The translations under genes were made by a program, and so were the position numbers. The notes beneath the pieces were generated by a model that saw only the letters and a program-made list of their open reading frames with translations, was not told the origin of the DNA and did not search any database. Below, piece after piece: positions 54,901-63,922 of a DNA stretch of 64,000 nt. Numbering within the stretch: position 1 is the first letter of the stretch; each line of letters begins with the position of its first letter. Source of the DNA: Pseudozobellia thermophila (GTDB taxonomy: Bacteria > Bacteroidota > Bacteroidia > Flavobacteriales > Flavobacteriaceae); the NCBI RefSeq assembly GCF_900141855.1, contig NZ_FQYU01000009.1, positions 1-64,000 on the forward strand. The letters run 5' to 3'.

Positions 54901-54934
54901 AAAAGAGGGCGGTCAAAAAAAACCGCCCTCTTTT
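54901..54934. terminator. Bidirectional intrinsic terminator
   Basis: AAAAGAGGGCGGT (54901-54913) and ACCGCCCTCTTTT (54922-54934) are perfect 13-base arms around an 8-base loop. The A/T ends serve as U-tracts both ways. It lies between the convergent BLUF and RhaM-like genes. Confidence 0.93.
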
Positions 54935-54961
54935 CTTATAACAACAACCCTACATAGACTT

Positions 54962-55426
54962 TTAATCCTGTGGGGGCAACTTAAAGACCCGCTTCATTTG
55001 CACCCATTTTTCGCTTGAGGCCGCATTGGGATCGGAAGCCTGGTACTTGGCCATAAGCTCTTCCCACTCCGCTTGGCGGGGCAATTGGGCCAATTTTCCC
55101 ATTTGTACCTGAAAATCAAAATCGGCCGGTACCGTCAAGATCATGACCAAAAGCGTACCATGCCTGTAAATCTCCGAATCGATCACCCCTACTTCCCTTA
55201 GTCCGTCGGTAATCTCCTTCCAAATGTTGTCCGACCGGTGCCACTTCTCGTACTCCGCTATCAATTCGGGATCGTCTTTCAGTTGCAGGGTCTGGCAATA
55301 GCGCTTTACGGGCCGGGGCTGTGCCGCCTGCACATAACCATAGTCGGCAGGGGCTTCCTGGGCCTTTACCGGGATAGGAAGGGCCATCGCCACAAGGGCA
55401 AACAATAGGGTCGCTTTCAAAATCAT
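54962..55426 (-). CDS. Exported L-rhamnose mutarotase (RhaM)-family protein
   Basis: This 154-residue protein has a signal peptide (MILKATLLFALVAMALPIPVKAQ) and a RhaM-type domain: RYCQTLQLKDDPELIAEYEKWH, WKEITDGLREVGVIDSEIYRHG, and FDFQVQMGKLAQLPRQAEWEELM. The Tyr and His of the EY..H motif used for catalysis in RhaM are kept. Location in the periplasm is unusual for a mutarotase and suggests another sugar or fucose/rhamnose-type substrate. It is followed by the efflux operon on the same strand after the OMF end. Confidence 0.85.
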   Translation of the reverse strand: MILKATLLFALVAMALPIPVKAQEAPADYGYVQAAQPRPVKRYCQTLQLKDDPELIAEYEKWHRSDNIWKEITDGLREVGVIDSEIYRHGTLLVMILTVPADFDFQVQMGKLAQLPRQAEWEELMAKYQASDPNAASSEKWVQMKRVFKLPPQD

Positions 55427-55525
55427 TTTCAGTTACTTAAGGATGTTCATATCTAGTCAAACCTAAATATAAACATTCTATCTTTTTCCTTGGTCCCTTG
55501 GCCAGGAAGTTTGGCTTTCATGGCC

Positions 55526-56983
55526 CTATGAACTCCATCCTCCCCCTAGGGCCCTATACATGTGCACCCGGGCTATCATTTGTTCTTTCTTGGTCTCGAC
55601 GAGTTCCATCTTCGACTCGAGCGCCTCCCTTTGGGTCAACAAGACCTCGATGTATTCGATCCTTGCCGATTGGAAGAGGCGGGTCGACAGCTCGATCGAT
55701 TCGGTCAAGGCCTTTACCTGTTGGGTCTTTAGTTCATAGTTTTTTCTCAGGTTATCGATGTTCGCCAATTGGTTGCTTACTTCGATATAGCCTTGCAAAA
55801 TGGCCTTTTCATACTCGTAGACCGCTTGCAACTGTTGTGCGGTGGCCGCGTTGTATTCGGCCTTGATGGCGTTTCTATTGATCAAGGGCCCGACTATGTC
55901 GCCCACCGCCGAATATACCAATGATTCGGGGGTAGAGGTCAAAAACTTGGGCTTAAAGGCCTGAAGGCCCACGCCGGCCTTGATGCCGATCGAAGGGTAA
56001 AAATTGGCCCGGGCCGCCTTGACGTCCAATTGGGCGGCCTGTAGCTCATACTCGGCCTGCCTGATATCAGGTCGGTTCTGAAGCAATTGGGCCGGCAAGC
56101 CCGTATAGAGCGTGTCCGTTTCACTTTCGATAAAGCGATCGGCATGACGTTCGATGTGGTGGGGTTTGCTCCCGATCAGAAAACTAAGCTTGTTTTCGGT
56201 TTCGATCTGTTGCTGCCTTACCTCGAACCGATGGCTTTTGTTCTTGAGCACTTCGGCCTCGAACCTTCGCACCGCCAATTCCGTGGCACGGGCGGCCTGC
56301 TTTTGCAGCCTGACCATATGAAGGGCGTTTTCTTGGATGGCCAAGTTCTGGTCGATTATGGCCAGCTCGTTGTCGAGGGCCAACAGCTCGTAATAGGTAT
56401 CGGCAATTTCCGAGATCAGGTTGGTGAGCATAAAGTTCTTGCCCTCTACCGTTGCCAAATACTCCATTACGGCCGCCTTTTTCGAGTTGCGCAGTTTTTT
56501 CCACACATCGAGTTCCCACGAGGCCACCAAGGCCGCCGAATAATCGGTGAGGGGTTCGGGAAACTCCTCCCCGTCCTTTATGTCCAGGTTTTTCTCAACG
56601 GCCCCGTCACGGGTGTACTCCCCGACCTTTTCGACCTCGGCACCCGCCTGCACGCCGACAAAGGGCAGGTATTCCCCTTTTCGGGCCTTTACCTCACTTC
56701 GGGCCACCTCGATCTGCTGTAGCATTACATTCAGCTCCTGATTGTTGACCAAGGCCGTATCGATAAGGGCGACCAAATAGGGATCGGAGAAAAACTCCCT
56801 CCAGTTCAGGTCGGCTGAATTGACCGAGTCGGACACCACCGTGCCATCATAGCTGTCAGGTAACGAAGTACTCGGCTCCCTTACCTGTTTGGTCGAAATA
56901 CACGAATGTAAGGCCAGAACAAGGAGGAAGCCCATGGCGCCCCCCTTGTACTTGTCAATGGATACTTTTATCTTATTTTTCAT
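55526..56983 (-). CDS. RND efflux outer membrane lipoprotein (OprM/NodT type)
   Basis: This 485-residue protein starts MKNKIKVSIDKYKGG with a hydrophobic stretch and lipobox ALHSC, then two repeats of the TolC/OEP family: LNVMLQQIEVARSEVKA, LQNRPDIRQAEYELQAA (the LxxRPDI hallmark) and ANFYPSIGIKAG. It forms the outer membrane channel of the tripartite pump. Its start overlaps the RND gene by 11 bp. It is the last gene of the operon. Confidence 0.95.
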   Translation of the reverse strand: MKNKIKVSIDKYKGGAMGFLLVLALHSCISTKQVREPSTSLPDSYDGTVVSDSVNSADLNWREFFSDPYLVALIDTALVNNQELNVMLQQIEVARSEVKARKGEYLPFVGVQAGAEVEKVGEYTRDGAVEKNLDIKDGEEFPEPLTDYSAALVASWELDVWKKLRNSKKAAVMEYLATVEGKNFMLTNLISEIADTYYELLALDNELAIIDQNLAIQENALHMVRLQKQAARATELAVRRFEAEVLKNKSHRFEVRQQQIETENKLSFLIGSKPHHIERHADRFIESETDTLYTGLPAQLLQNRPDIRQAEYELQAAQLDVKAARANFYPSIGIKAGVGLQAFKPKFLTSTPESLVYSAVGDIVGPLINRNAIKAEYNAATAQQLQAVYEYEKAILQGYIEVSNQLANIDNLRKNYELKTQQVKALTESIELSTRLFQSARIEYIEVLLTQREALESKMELVETKKEQMIARVHMYRALGGGWSS

Positions 56984-59900
56984 CTTTCTTTCCTTTGGTC
57001 AGTTTTTTTAAAAGTTTCTTGATCTCGTTCAGGCGGGCCATGGTCTTGCTCTCCCCTTCACTGGCCCGCATCAGCTCTTCCGAAATCGGTTCGAAGGATT
57101 CGTCCTTGATCAAACTTCGGCCTTCGGCCATTTTGGCAAAAACGAAGTAGAGCCCGGGGATCACCAATACGCCAAAGATGGTTCCGATGAGCATACCGCC
57201 CATGGCCGACCCCCCTATGGTTCGGTTGCCTATGGCCCCTGCCCCGGATGCCACCACCAAGGGGACCAAACCGGCGATAAAGGCAAAAGAGGTCATCAAA
57301 ATAGGCCTGAACCGAGCCTTGGACCCCTCGATGGCCGCTTCGAGAACGGTAGCGCCCTGCCTGTGCTTCTGAACGGCGAACTCCACGATCAGAACGGCAT
57401 TTTTGCCCAAAAGGCCGACGAGCATGATTACCCCGATCTGCGCGTATACATCATTGGCAAGTCCCATCATTTTCAACAGGGCAAAGGATCCGAAGACCCC
57501 AACGGGCAACGAGAGGATCACGGCAAAGGGCAAGAGAAAACTTTCGTACTGGGCGGCCAGCACAAAATAGACAAACACGAGCACGACCATAAAAATGTAC
57601 AACGATTCGTTCCCCCTATTGGCCTCGTCGTAAGAAAGGCCTTCCCAGGCGATATCATAGCCCCTGGGCAGGGTTTCCTCGGCTACTTCCTTAATGGCCT
57701 TGATCGCATCGCCAGTGGTGTAACCCGCAGCGGGGAGACCGTTGATGGCCGCCGAATTGTACAGGTTATAGCGCGTAAGCTCGTTGGGTCCCAAGCGTTT
57801 CTCCATGGACATAAAGGCCGAATACGGTACCATTTCACCTTCCTCGTTCTTAACGAACAGCTTATCGAGGTCCGTTGGCAAGGCCCGATATTCGGGAGCG
57901 GCCTGGGTATACACCTTAAAAAAGCGTCCGAATTTGATAAAGCCCTGTTCGTAGGTACTACCGATCAAAATGTTGAGGTTCTCCATCGCCTTGCCGATAC
58001 TGACCCCTTTCTGCATGGCTATCTTGTTATTGATCTTTAGCCTGTACTGTGGATAATTGGCCGAATAGAACGTGAAGAGGCCGGTCAGTTCCTTTCGTTC
58101 GCCCAAGGCCTTCATAAAATCGTTGTTTATCTTCTCGAAAGCATGGTAGTCGGTACTGTTCGTCTTGTCCAACAAACGCATGGCAAAACCACCGGAAGAC
58201 CCAAAGCCCGGAACCGCTGGTGGTTCAAAATATTCGATTACGGCCCCCAGGTCTTTGGTTTCCTCTTCCAGTTCCTCCATGATCTCGTGTACCGAATGAT
58301 GCCGTTCCGACCAGGGTTTCAGGTTAATTAGGCAGGTACCGGCATTTGAGCCCCGCCCTTCGGTCATGATCTCATATCCCGCCAAGGACGAAACCGACTC
58401 CACCCCGTCCATCTCCTCACAAATCCGCTGCAGTTTGCGGGCCACTTCATCGGTTCGCTCCAAGGTCGCTCCCGGGGGCGTTTGGATAACGGCATAGATC
58501 ATTCCCTGGTCTTCATTGGGTATAAATCCGGCCGGGAGGGATTCGTTGGTCAAGAAGATCCCGACACAAAAGGCGATCAAGGTTCCAAAAGTCACTATTC
58601 GCCGCGCCGCTATTTTGTTCAGCACCCCAACGTAATGCCCCGTCAAACGCTCGAACCCCTTGTTGAACCAATCGATAAATCGGTCTATGGGCGTCTTTCG
58701 CTTGGGTTTTCCGTGATTGTTTTTGAGCATCATGGCACAAAGCACGGGGGTAAGTGTAAGGGCGACCACCGCCGAAATTACGATCGAACCGGCCATGGTA
58801 ATGGAAAACTGGCGGTAGAAAACGCCAACGGGCCCCGACATAAAGGAAATAGGTATGAATACCGATACCATGACCAGGGTGATGGCCACGATGGCTCCCC
58901 CGATCTCGCCCAATACCTCCGATGAGGCCTTGTACGGGGTCAAGTTTTCCTCTTCCATCTTAACGTGCACCGCCTCGACCACCACTATGGCATTATCAAC
59001 CACAATACCAATGGCCAAGACCAAGGCAAAGAGGGTTATCAAATTGATCGACAGGCCGAACAGCTGCATGATAAAGAACGACCCGATCAAGGAAACCGGT
59101 ACGGCAATTATCGGGATCAGGGTAGAGCGCCAATCGCCCAAGAACAGGAAGACCACTATGGCCACGAGTATAAACGCATCCCTGAGCGTATGCAGTACCT
59201 GTTCGATGGATGCATCCAAAAAATTGGAAACATCGTAACTCACCTTGTAGTCCATTCCCGGCGGCAAATCGACCTTGAGCTCCTTAAGCTTCGACTTAAC
59301 GGCATCGATAACATCCTTACCGTTGCTACCGACCGTCTGCTTTAGAACGATGGATGCGGAAGGATGCCCGTCCAAATTGGAATAAATATCGAAGAATTCG
59401 CTACCCAACTCCACATCGGCCACATCCTGCAGTTTAAGCAGCTCACCCTCATCATTGGCCCTAATGACAATGTCTTTGTACTGTTCAGGCTCGTTATACC
59501 TGCCTTCGTAGGTAAGTACGTACTCCAAGGCCTGGGCCTTCTTGCCCGAGCTGCGCCCGAGCCTACCGGGCCGGGCTATGATACTCTGGTCTTCCATTGC
59601 CTCGAGTACCTCTTCGGCAGAAACATTGTAGGCCCGCATACGGTCGGGCTTCAACCAGACCCGCATGGCAAATTTTCGGCTTCCCAAAATCTTGGCACTG
59701 GCAATACCGTTGATACGCTGTATTTCAGGGACAATTTTGGTATAGGCATAGTTGTACAGGAACAATTCGTCGTCTTCCGGTCTATCGCTATACAGGTTGA
59801 CGTACATGAGCATACTGGGCTGGATCGGGGTGATCACGACCCCCTCGCGCTGTACCAGTTCCGGTAGCAAGGGCATCACCTGGTCTACCCGGGTCTTTAC

Positions 59901-60218
59901 CCTGACCACGGCCTGGTTCGGGTCGGTGCCCGGTTCAAAGATCACGCGGATGGTTCCCTCCCCCGCACTTGTGGCATCCGAAGCCACATAGCGCATGCCC
60001 TGGACACCGTTGATGGCGGTCTCCAATGGAATCAATGTTGAATTTACCAACACGTCCGAACTGGCCCCGGGGTAGGCTATAAAAATATTTACGGTCGTAG
60101 GCGCTATTTCCGGAAACTGGGAAACGGGCAGTTGTTTGATGGCCAATAAGCCTGTAAACACGATAATGACCGATATTACAATAGCCAATACGGGTCGATG
60201 TATAAATTTCTTAAACAT
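56973..60218 (-). CDS. RND efflux transporter (HAE1/AcrB type)
   Basis: This 1081-residue inner membrane pump shows the HAE1 layout: MFKKFIHRPVLAIVISVII at TM1, PxxSQFPEIAPTTV, GIVVDNAIVVVEAV (TM4 proton-relay Asp), PNEDQGM at the loop, and LLGKNAVLIVEFA in TM10-11. Two large periplasmic loops are in place. The last 60 residues are charged and extend the usual length. It exports hydrophobic compounds using proton flow. It follows the adaptor gene after 21 bp. Confidence 0.96.
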   Translation of the reverse strand: MFKKFIHRPVLAIVISVIIVFTGLLAIKQLPVSQFPEIAPTTVNIFIAYPGASSDVLVNSTLIPLETAINGVQGMRYVASDATSAGEGTIRVIFEPGTDPNQAVVRVKTRVDQVMPLLPELVQREGVVITPIQPSMLMYVNLYSDRPEDDELFLYNYAYTKIVPEIQRINGIASAKILGSRKFAMRVWLKPDRMRAYNVSAEEVLEAMEDQSIIARPGRLGRSSGKKAQALEYVLTYEGRYNEPEQYKDIVIRANDEGELLKLQDVADVELGSEFFDIYSNLDGHPSASIVLKQTVGSNGKDVIDAVKSKLKELKVDLPPGMDYKVSYDVSNFLDASIEQVLHTLRDAFILVAIVVFLFLGDWRSTLIPIIAVPVSLIGSFFIMQLFGLSINLITLFALVLAIGIVVDNAIVVVEAVHVKMEEENLTPYKASSEVLGEIGGAIVAITLVMVSVFIPISFMSGPVGVFYRQFSITMAGSIVISAVVALTLTPVLCAMMLKNNHGKPKRKTPIDRFIDWFNKGFERLTGHYVGVLNKIAARRIVTFGTLIAFCVGIFLTNESLPAGFIPNEDQGMIYAVIQTPPGATLERTDEVARKLQRICEEMDGVESVSSLAGYEIMTEGRGSNAGTCLINLKPWSERHHSVHEIMEELEEETKDLGAVIEYFEPPAVPGFGSSGGFAMRLLDKTNSTDYHAFEKINNDFMKALGERKELTGLFTFYSANYPQYRLKINNKIAMQKGVSIGKAMENLNILIGSTYEQGFIKFGRFFKVYTQAAPEYRALPTDLDKLFVKNEEGEMVPYSAFMSMEKRLGPNELTRYNLYNSAAINGLPAAGYTTGDAIKAIKEVAEETLPRGYDIAWEGLSYDEANRGNESLYIFMVVLVFVYFVLAAQYESFLLPFAVILSLPVGVFGSFALLKMMGLANDVYAQIGVIMLVGLLGKNAVLIVEFAVQKHRQGATVLEAAIEGSKARFRPILMTSFAFIAGLVPLVVASGAGAIGNRTIGGSAMGGMLIGTIFGVLVIPGLYFVFAKMAEGRSLIKDESFEPISEELMRASEGESKTMARLNEIKKLLKKLTKGKKDEK

Positions 60219-60239
60219 AGTCTAGGTATTTGGTTATTG

Positions 60240-61322
60240 TTAATCTGCGTATAGGTTCAGCTCTGAAAACACCTTGGTCGGCGCTACGAATTCGGTCGCT
60301 ACCTCTTGGCCGTCCTTGACCATTCGAATACCTTCTAGAATGATCTTGTCGCCTTCGTCAAGGCCTTTGCCGACCATGAACAATTGGGGCATCTCGCCCG
60401 TGACCGTGATTTCCTTTTGGTGCACTACGTTGTCGGAGCCTACGACAAAGACATATTTCTTGTCCAAGACCTCGAACGTGGCTTTTTGGGGTATGAGCAA
60501 GGCGTCCTTAAAGGGCACCTTCATCAGGATACTGCCCGTTTCGCCGTGGCGCAGAATGCCATCGGGATTGGGGAAGGTTGCCCTAAAGGCGATATTACCG
60601 GTCTCATTGTTGAATTCGGCCTCGATAATCTCGATCACCCCGGACTGGTCAAATACCTTGTTATTGGCCAACAGCAGGTTCACCTCCTTGTTGTCCCCCT
60701 TATCGGAACTGGTGATATAATCGAGATACTCGGCCTCGGGCACGTTGAAATACACCCACATCTTGCTGTTGTCGGACAAGGTGGTCAGAAGTTCCCCCTC
60801 GTCCAAAAGGCTTCCCTCCCTGGCGTGCAGGTGGTTCATGATTCCATCGAACGGGGCCCTAATGTCGGTAAAGCCCAAATGGGTCTTGGCCAGTGATACC
60901 TCGGCCATGGCCTTTTCAAGGTTGGCCTTGGCCAAGGCCAGTTCGTTCTGCGAAACGACGTTCCCATCGGCCAGTAATTTGGTATTCCGCAACTCTATAT
61001 CGGCTATTTTGGCCTCGGCCTCGGCCTTCTCCAAATCGGCGCGGTATACATTGGGCATAATGGCGAACATGCGCTGCCCCTTTTTAAGGGACTGACCCTC
61101 ATCGACGTATATTTCCTTTAAATACCCCTTTTCCAAGGCCCGGATCTCTATATGCCTTATCGAGTGTATCTGGGCGACGTAATCCTTCGTTACGGAAGTG
61201 TCCTTTATTATCGGACTGGTGACTAAAAATTTGCTTGTTTCCTTCTCTTTACCGGTTTTGGGTTCACAGCCCGTAAGTGCCAACAGCACATACAAGCCTA
61301 TGAACATAGAAAATGTCCTCAT
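60240..61322 (-). CDS. RND efflux periplasmic adaptor (MFP) lipoprotein
   Basis: This 360-residue protein has a lipoprotein signal (MRTFSMFIGLYVLLALTGC) and the adaptor domains in order: a biotinyl-lipoyl-like half (IRALEKGYLKEIYVDEGQSLKKGQ), an alpha hairpin (about 90-145), LGFTDIRAPFDGIMN, and beta-barrel and membrane-proximal parts. It links the RND pump to the outer channel. It is the first gene of the operon; upstream (61353-61381) a TTG...TAATTTTT pair spaced as in Bacteroidota promoters may drive it, which is weak. Confidence 0.95.
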   Translation of the reverse strand: MRTFSMFIGLYVLLALTGCEPKTGKEKETSKFLVTSPIIKDTSVTKDYVAQIHSIRHIEIRALEKGYLKEIYVDEGQSLKKGQRMFAIMPNVYRADLEKAEAEAKIADIELRNTKLLADGNVVSQNELALAKANLEKAMAEVSLAKTHLGFTDIRAPFDGIMNHLHAREGSLLDEGELLTTLSDNSKMWVYFNVPEAEYLDYITSSDKGDNKEVNLLLANNKVFDQSGVIEIIEAEFNNETGNIAFRATFPNPDGILRHGETGSILMKVPFKDALLIPQKATFEVLDKKYVFVVGSDNVVHQKEITVTGEMPQLFMVGKGLDEGDKIILEGIRMVKDGQEVATEFVAPTKVFSELNLYAD

Positions 61323-61474
61323 GGGCTAAATGGTTTAAAATGTTTGGTGTGTAAAAATTATTTATAGCTAGGTCAAGCCAATCGCGAGCCGATTGCCTTG
61401 CATAATGAAATTCCTAGAAACTACGTGTGGTACGAATCGACCTGGACGGGGAAACAGGCCGCAAAAAACAAGAA

Positions 61475-61906
61475 TCAGATCCGAAACACCTCGAACCTGA
61501 TGTACCGCCTAAAGGGCGGATAAAAGGAAAAAATATCTTGGTGGGAAAAGTGCTTTAATTTGCCATGCAGCATGGCCGACAAACGGGCATAAAAAAAGAC
61601 GGCCAAAAAGCCGCCCGAAGAATATTTCTGTAAAGGGGAATCGTCTGAAACTTCGCCGCTTTCCTCCTTTTTTTGAGGATTGTTGATTTCAGCTATGATA
61701 TTGTGAAAGATTCGGTCGCATATACCTTCGGAAATCTCTGCATTATGCCCCCTACTCAGATGACCGTGTTCTTGAAATCGGTCTAAGGTAAAAGCGGTGG
61801 GCCCGTTTGCTTGGTCAGCGCCAAATGTATTCGGATGCCCTAGGCCTCCCAAATTGAATAAGACGACGAAAAGTAGAACCAGGTATTTTCCGAAGATAGT
61901 CCTCAT
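61475..61906 (-). CDS. Orphan exported protein with His-rich segment
   Basis: This 143-residue protein (start MRTIFGKY at 61906, preferred over 61945) has a hydrophobic N-terminal helix (YLVLLFVVLFNLGGLG), then a His-containing segment (QEHGHLSRGHN) and a basic aromatic C-terminus (YPPFRRYIRFEVFRI). It is not recognised. It precedes the efflux operon by 152 bp on the same strand, so a role in sensing or metal/drug stress is possible but unproven. Confidence 0.55.
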   Translation of the reverse strand: MRTIFGKYLVLLFVVLFNLGGLGHPNTFGADQANGPTAFTLDRFQEHGHLSRGHNAEISEGICDRIFHNIIAEINNPQKKEESGEVSDDSPLQKYSSGGFLAVFFYARLSAMLHGKLKHFSHQDIFSFYPPFRRYIRFEVFRI

Positions 61907-61945
61907 TTGGAGGCCGAAATTATAATATGTTCCCATAGTCCGCAA

Positions 61946-62376
61946 ATGGCATACTGTTAAAAACAGTTAAATAAATGAAGGGAAAACATTCCGGCTGTTC
62001 ACTTTTTGTGTTCGTCCTACCCCCAATAGCTAAGCCCCTTATTCATAACTTGGATAAACGGTGTCGCGCCTTGCTCCTACGGCCTTCCCGTTGCGACCGC
62101 CCAACCCAAAGCCTGCGGTTCCATCCTTTCGCGGCTTTGTTCCCCGTCGAGGTCTTGGGCGCATTCAACAAAAATGCGCGCCCTATCGATCCAGGACAGC
62201 CCGAATTTCCATTTACAGTCAAGCTATTCTTCGATTGAGCAAAAACCGATGGTGGCCGGTCCTTACATTTGTCGACATAGATGAAAAGTAGTTTGGTTTG
62301 GATGTAAGATGGTCCCGGTTCAACGCCGGGGCCATTTTATCCCTGATCGTATCAAATTCACCAAAAACCAAGGACC
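61946..62376. other. GC-rich structured non-coding stretch
   Basis: The region 62040-62200 is GC-rich with several hairpins, for instance GCGCATT (62159-62165) against AATGCGC (62173-62179). A plus-strand frame at 61975-62238 (87 codons) is Pro/Arg/Leu-rich and looks spurious. It may be a dispersed repeat or structured RNA; it has no tRNA or rRNA features. Confidence 0.4.
62309..62339 (+). terminator. Terminator-like hairpin before the hemerythrin gene
   Basis: ATGGTCCCGG (62309-62318) pairs with CCGGGGCCAT (62326-62335) with one G-T pair and a 7-base loop, followed by TTT. It ends about 40 bp before the hemerythrin start and could end an upstream RNA or shape the leader. Confidence 0.5.
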
Positions 62377-62811
62377 ATGAACATTTTCGAAGCACTTAGA
62401 CAAGATCACGATATCCAACGCAAGTTGCTCGATAAACTCGTTGATACGTCGGGCGACACGGCGCAAAGGGATTCCATTTTCAAAGAACTGAAAAAGGAGC
62501 TTGAATCCCATGCCGATGCCGAAGAGCGCTATTTCTACAAACCCCTTATAGACAGCGACAAAACACAGGAAAAAGCAAGGCACAGCATAGCCGAGCATCA
62601 CGAAATCGATGAGCTCATCGAACGCTTGGAAGAAACGGAGTATTCGTCTTCGGCGTGGTTAAAGATCGCCAAGGAATTACAAGAGAAGGTAGAACACCAT
62701 TTGGACGAGGAAGAGCACGAGGTTTTCCAGATAGCGGGAAAGGTGCTTTCCGAAACAAACAAGGAAAGTTTGGCCAAAGCCTATGAAAGGCACATGGAAA
62801 AAGAACGATAG
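62377..62811 (+). CDS. Hemerythrin HHE-domain protein
   Basis: This 144-residue protein is a four-helix hemerythrin-like domain with the metal-ligand pattern: LRQDHDIQRKLLD, ELESHADAEERYFY, IAEHHEIDELIERL and VEHHLDEEEHEVF. Such proteins bind a di-iron centre and are linked to oxygen, NO or oxidative stress. It is followed by the PA2169-type gene, which is also a stress gene in many Bacteroidota. Confidence 0.93.
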   Translation: MNIFEALRQDHDIQRKLLDKLVDTSGDTAQRDSIFKELKKELESHADAEERYFYKPLIDSDKTQEKARHSIAEHHEIDELIERLEETEYSSSAWLKIAKELQEKVEHHLDEEEHEVFQIAGKVLSETNKESLAKAYERHMEKER

Positions 62812-62828
62812 TTCTTACCACGGTGCGA

Positions 62829-62845
62829 TGCCCTAGCCTAGGGCA
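62829..62845. terminator. Short hairpin after the hemerythrin gene
   Basis: TGCCCTAG (62829-62836) and CTAGGGCA (62838-62845) are perfect arms around one base, 18 bp after the hemerythrin stop. No T-run follows, so termination is uncertain. Confidence 0.35.
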
Positions 62846-62980
62846 AAGCAATACATCCTCTGAATATCGGACCAACCCATCAATTTCTTAGTGCCGCTTT
62901 TGAACCCGGCACAGACACAGGACCGCACGCGGTACAGGTCCTCAAAAAAAACGTACCGTTAACTTTAAATAAATAGAAAC

Positions 62981-63430
62981 ATGAATACGTATACTGAAAA
63001 AATCGGAAGTAAACTCAATGACCTTTTGGAAAAGACATACGATGCCGAAAAAGGGTTTAAAAAAGCAGCGGAAAACGTTGAAAGCATAACCCTGAAGGGG
63101 TATTTTCAAAGAAAGGCCCAAGAACGCTATGATTTCGGACATGAACTGAAGGCCGAGATCAAACAGTTCGGTCAAGAAATAGACAAGGGCGACAGTTTTA
63201 CCAGCAAGGTGCACAGGTCGTGGATGGACCTCAAGAATTTCTTCGCCGCCGATTCGGAAGAAGCCATGCTCGAAGAGGCCATTAAGGGAGAAAAGGCCGC
63301 TATCAGCGAATATGAAGAGGTCATGCAAGACACGAGCCTACCGAACAGCACCAAAGTTCTACTCGCCCGCCAAAAGCATAAAATCGAAAACGGGCTCGAC
63401 ACCATCGAAAAATTGGAAGATCTCTCGTAA
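62981..63430 (+). CDS. PA2169-family four-helix-bundle protein (DUF2383)
   Basis: This 149-residue protein follows the ferritin-like PA2169/DUF2383 pattern: KLNDLLEKTYDAEKGFKKAA, YFQRKAQERYDFGHELKAE, SFTSKVHRSWMDLKNFFA, and EEAIKGEKAAISEYEEVM. The Glu/His residues could bind metal. The function is not established; the family is often induced by stress. A clear terminator follows. Confidence 0.93.
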   Translation: MNTYTEKIGSKLNDLLEKTYDAEKGFKKAAENVESITLKGYFQRKAQERYDFGHELKAEIKQFGQEIDKGDSFTSKVHRSWMDLKNFFAADSEEAMLEEAIKGEKAAISEYEEVMQDTSLPNSTKVLLARQKHKIENGLDTIEKLEDLS

Positions 63431-63453
63431 AACAAACGATACCCAAGGTTACG

Positions 63454-63478
63454 GGCACCGAAATTCCGGTGCCTTTTT
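63454..63478 (+). terminator. Intrinsic terminator after the PA2169-family gene
   Basis: GGCACCG (63454-63460) and CGGTGCC (63467-63473) form a perfect 7-base stem with a 6-base loop followed by TTTTT, 24 bp after the stop codon. Confidence 0.9.
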
Positions 63479-63703
63479 CTTTGCGCAATAGCCAGGCTCC
63501 CCCTTCTACTTCCCTTCATATCAAGGGTTTGCCCCCAATCGGTTCCTTGCGGCCGAAAAATCACAAGCCCCCTTTAGATGGGTCAATTTTGAATTTGATA
63601 CGGTCAAGCCGGGGAGGATGCTTTTCGCATCTTTACATCATAGCAATAGCTTGGTCCGCCTCTGGCAAGACCAGGTTTTTATTAACCCAAAAACAGAAAA
63701 ATT

Positions 63704-63865
63704 ATGTTACGTTGGACAGTTATCTTTGTCATTTTGGCCATTGTGGCCGCAATTTTTGGTTTCGGTGGTATAGCCGCAGGCGCCGCCAGTATAGCCAAAA
63801 TCTTGTTCTTTATATTTCTTGTATTGTTCGTTATCTCCCTATTTATGGGAAGAAAAAGAATATGA
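63704..63865 (+). CDS. DUF1328 small membrane protein (YtjA-like)
   Basis: This 53-residue protein ([16 protein letters not shown] ... [15 protein letters not shown] ... [14 protein letters not shown]) matches the DUF1328 family: two membrane helices around a Gly/Ala turn. Its function is unknown, and it is common beside stress genes. It was found by reading the frame directly. Confidence 0.93.
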   Translation: MLRWTVIFVILAIVAAIFGFGGIAAGAASIAKILFFIFLVLFVISLFMGRKRI

Positions 63866-63922
63866 GATGTATCAGGAAACACAAGCAACATCCTTTAATC
63901 CCTAACCCTAAAATTGAACAGT

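Noticed and set aside
61975-62238. 87-codon plus-strand frame
   Set aside because: Pro/Arg/Leu-rich product of a GC-rich structured region, no signal or domain; kept as non-coding.
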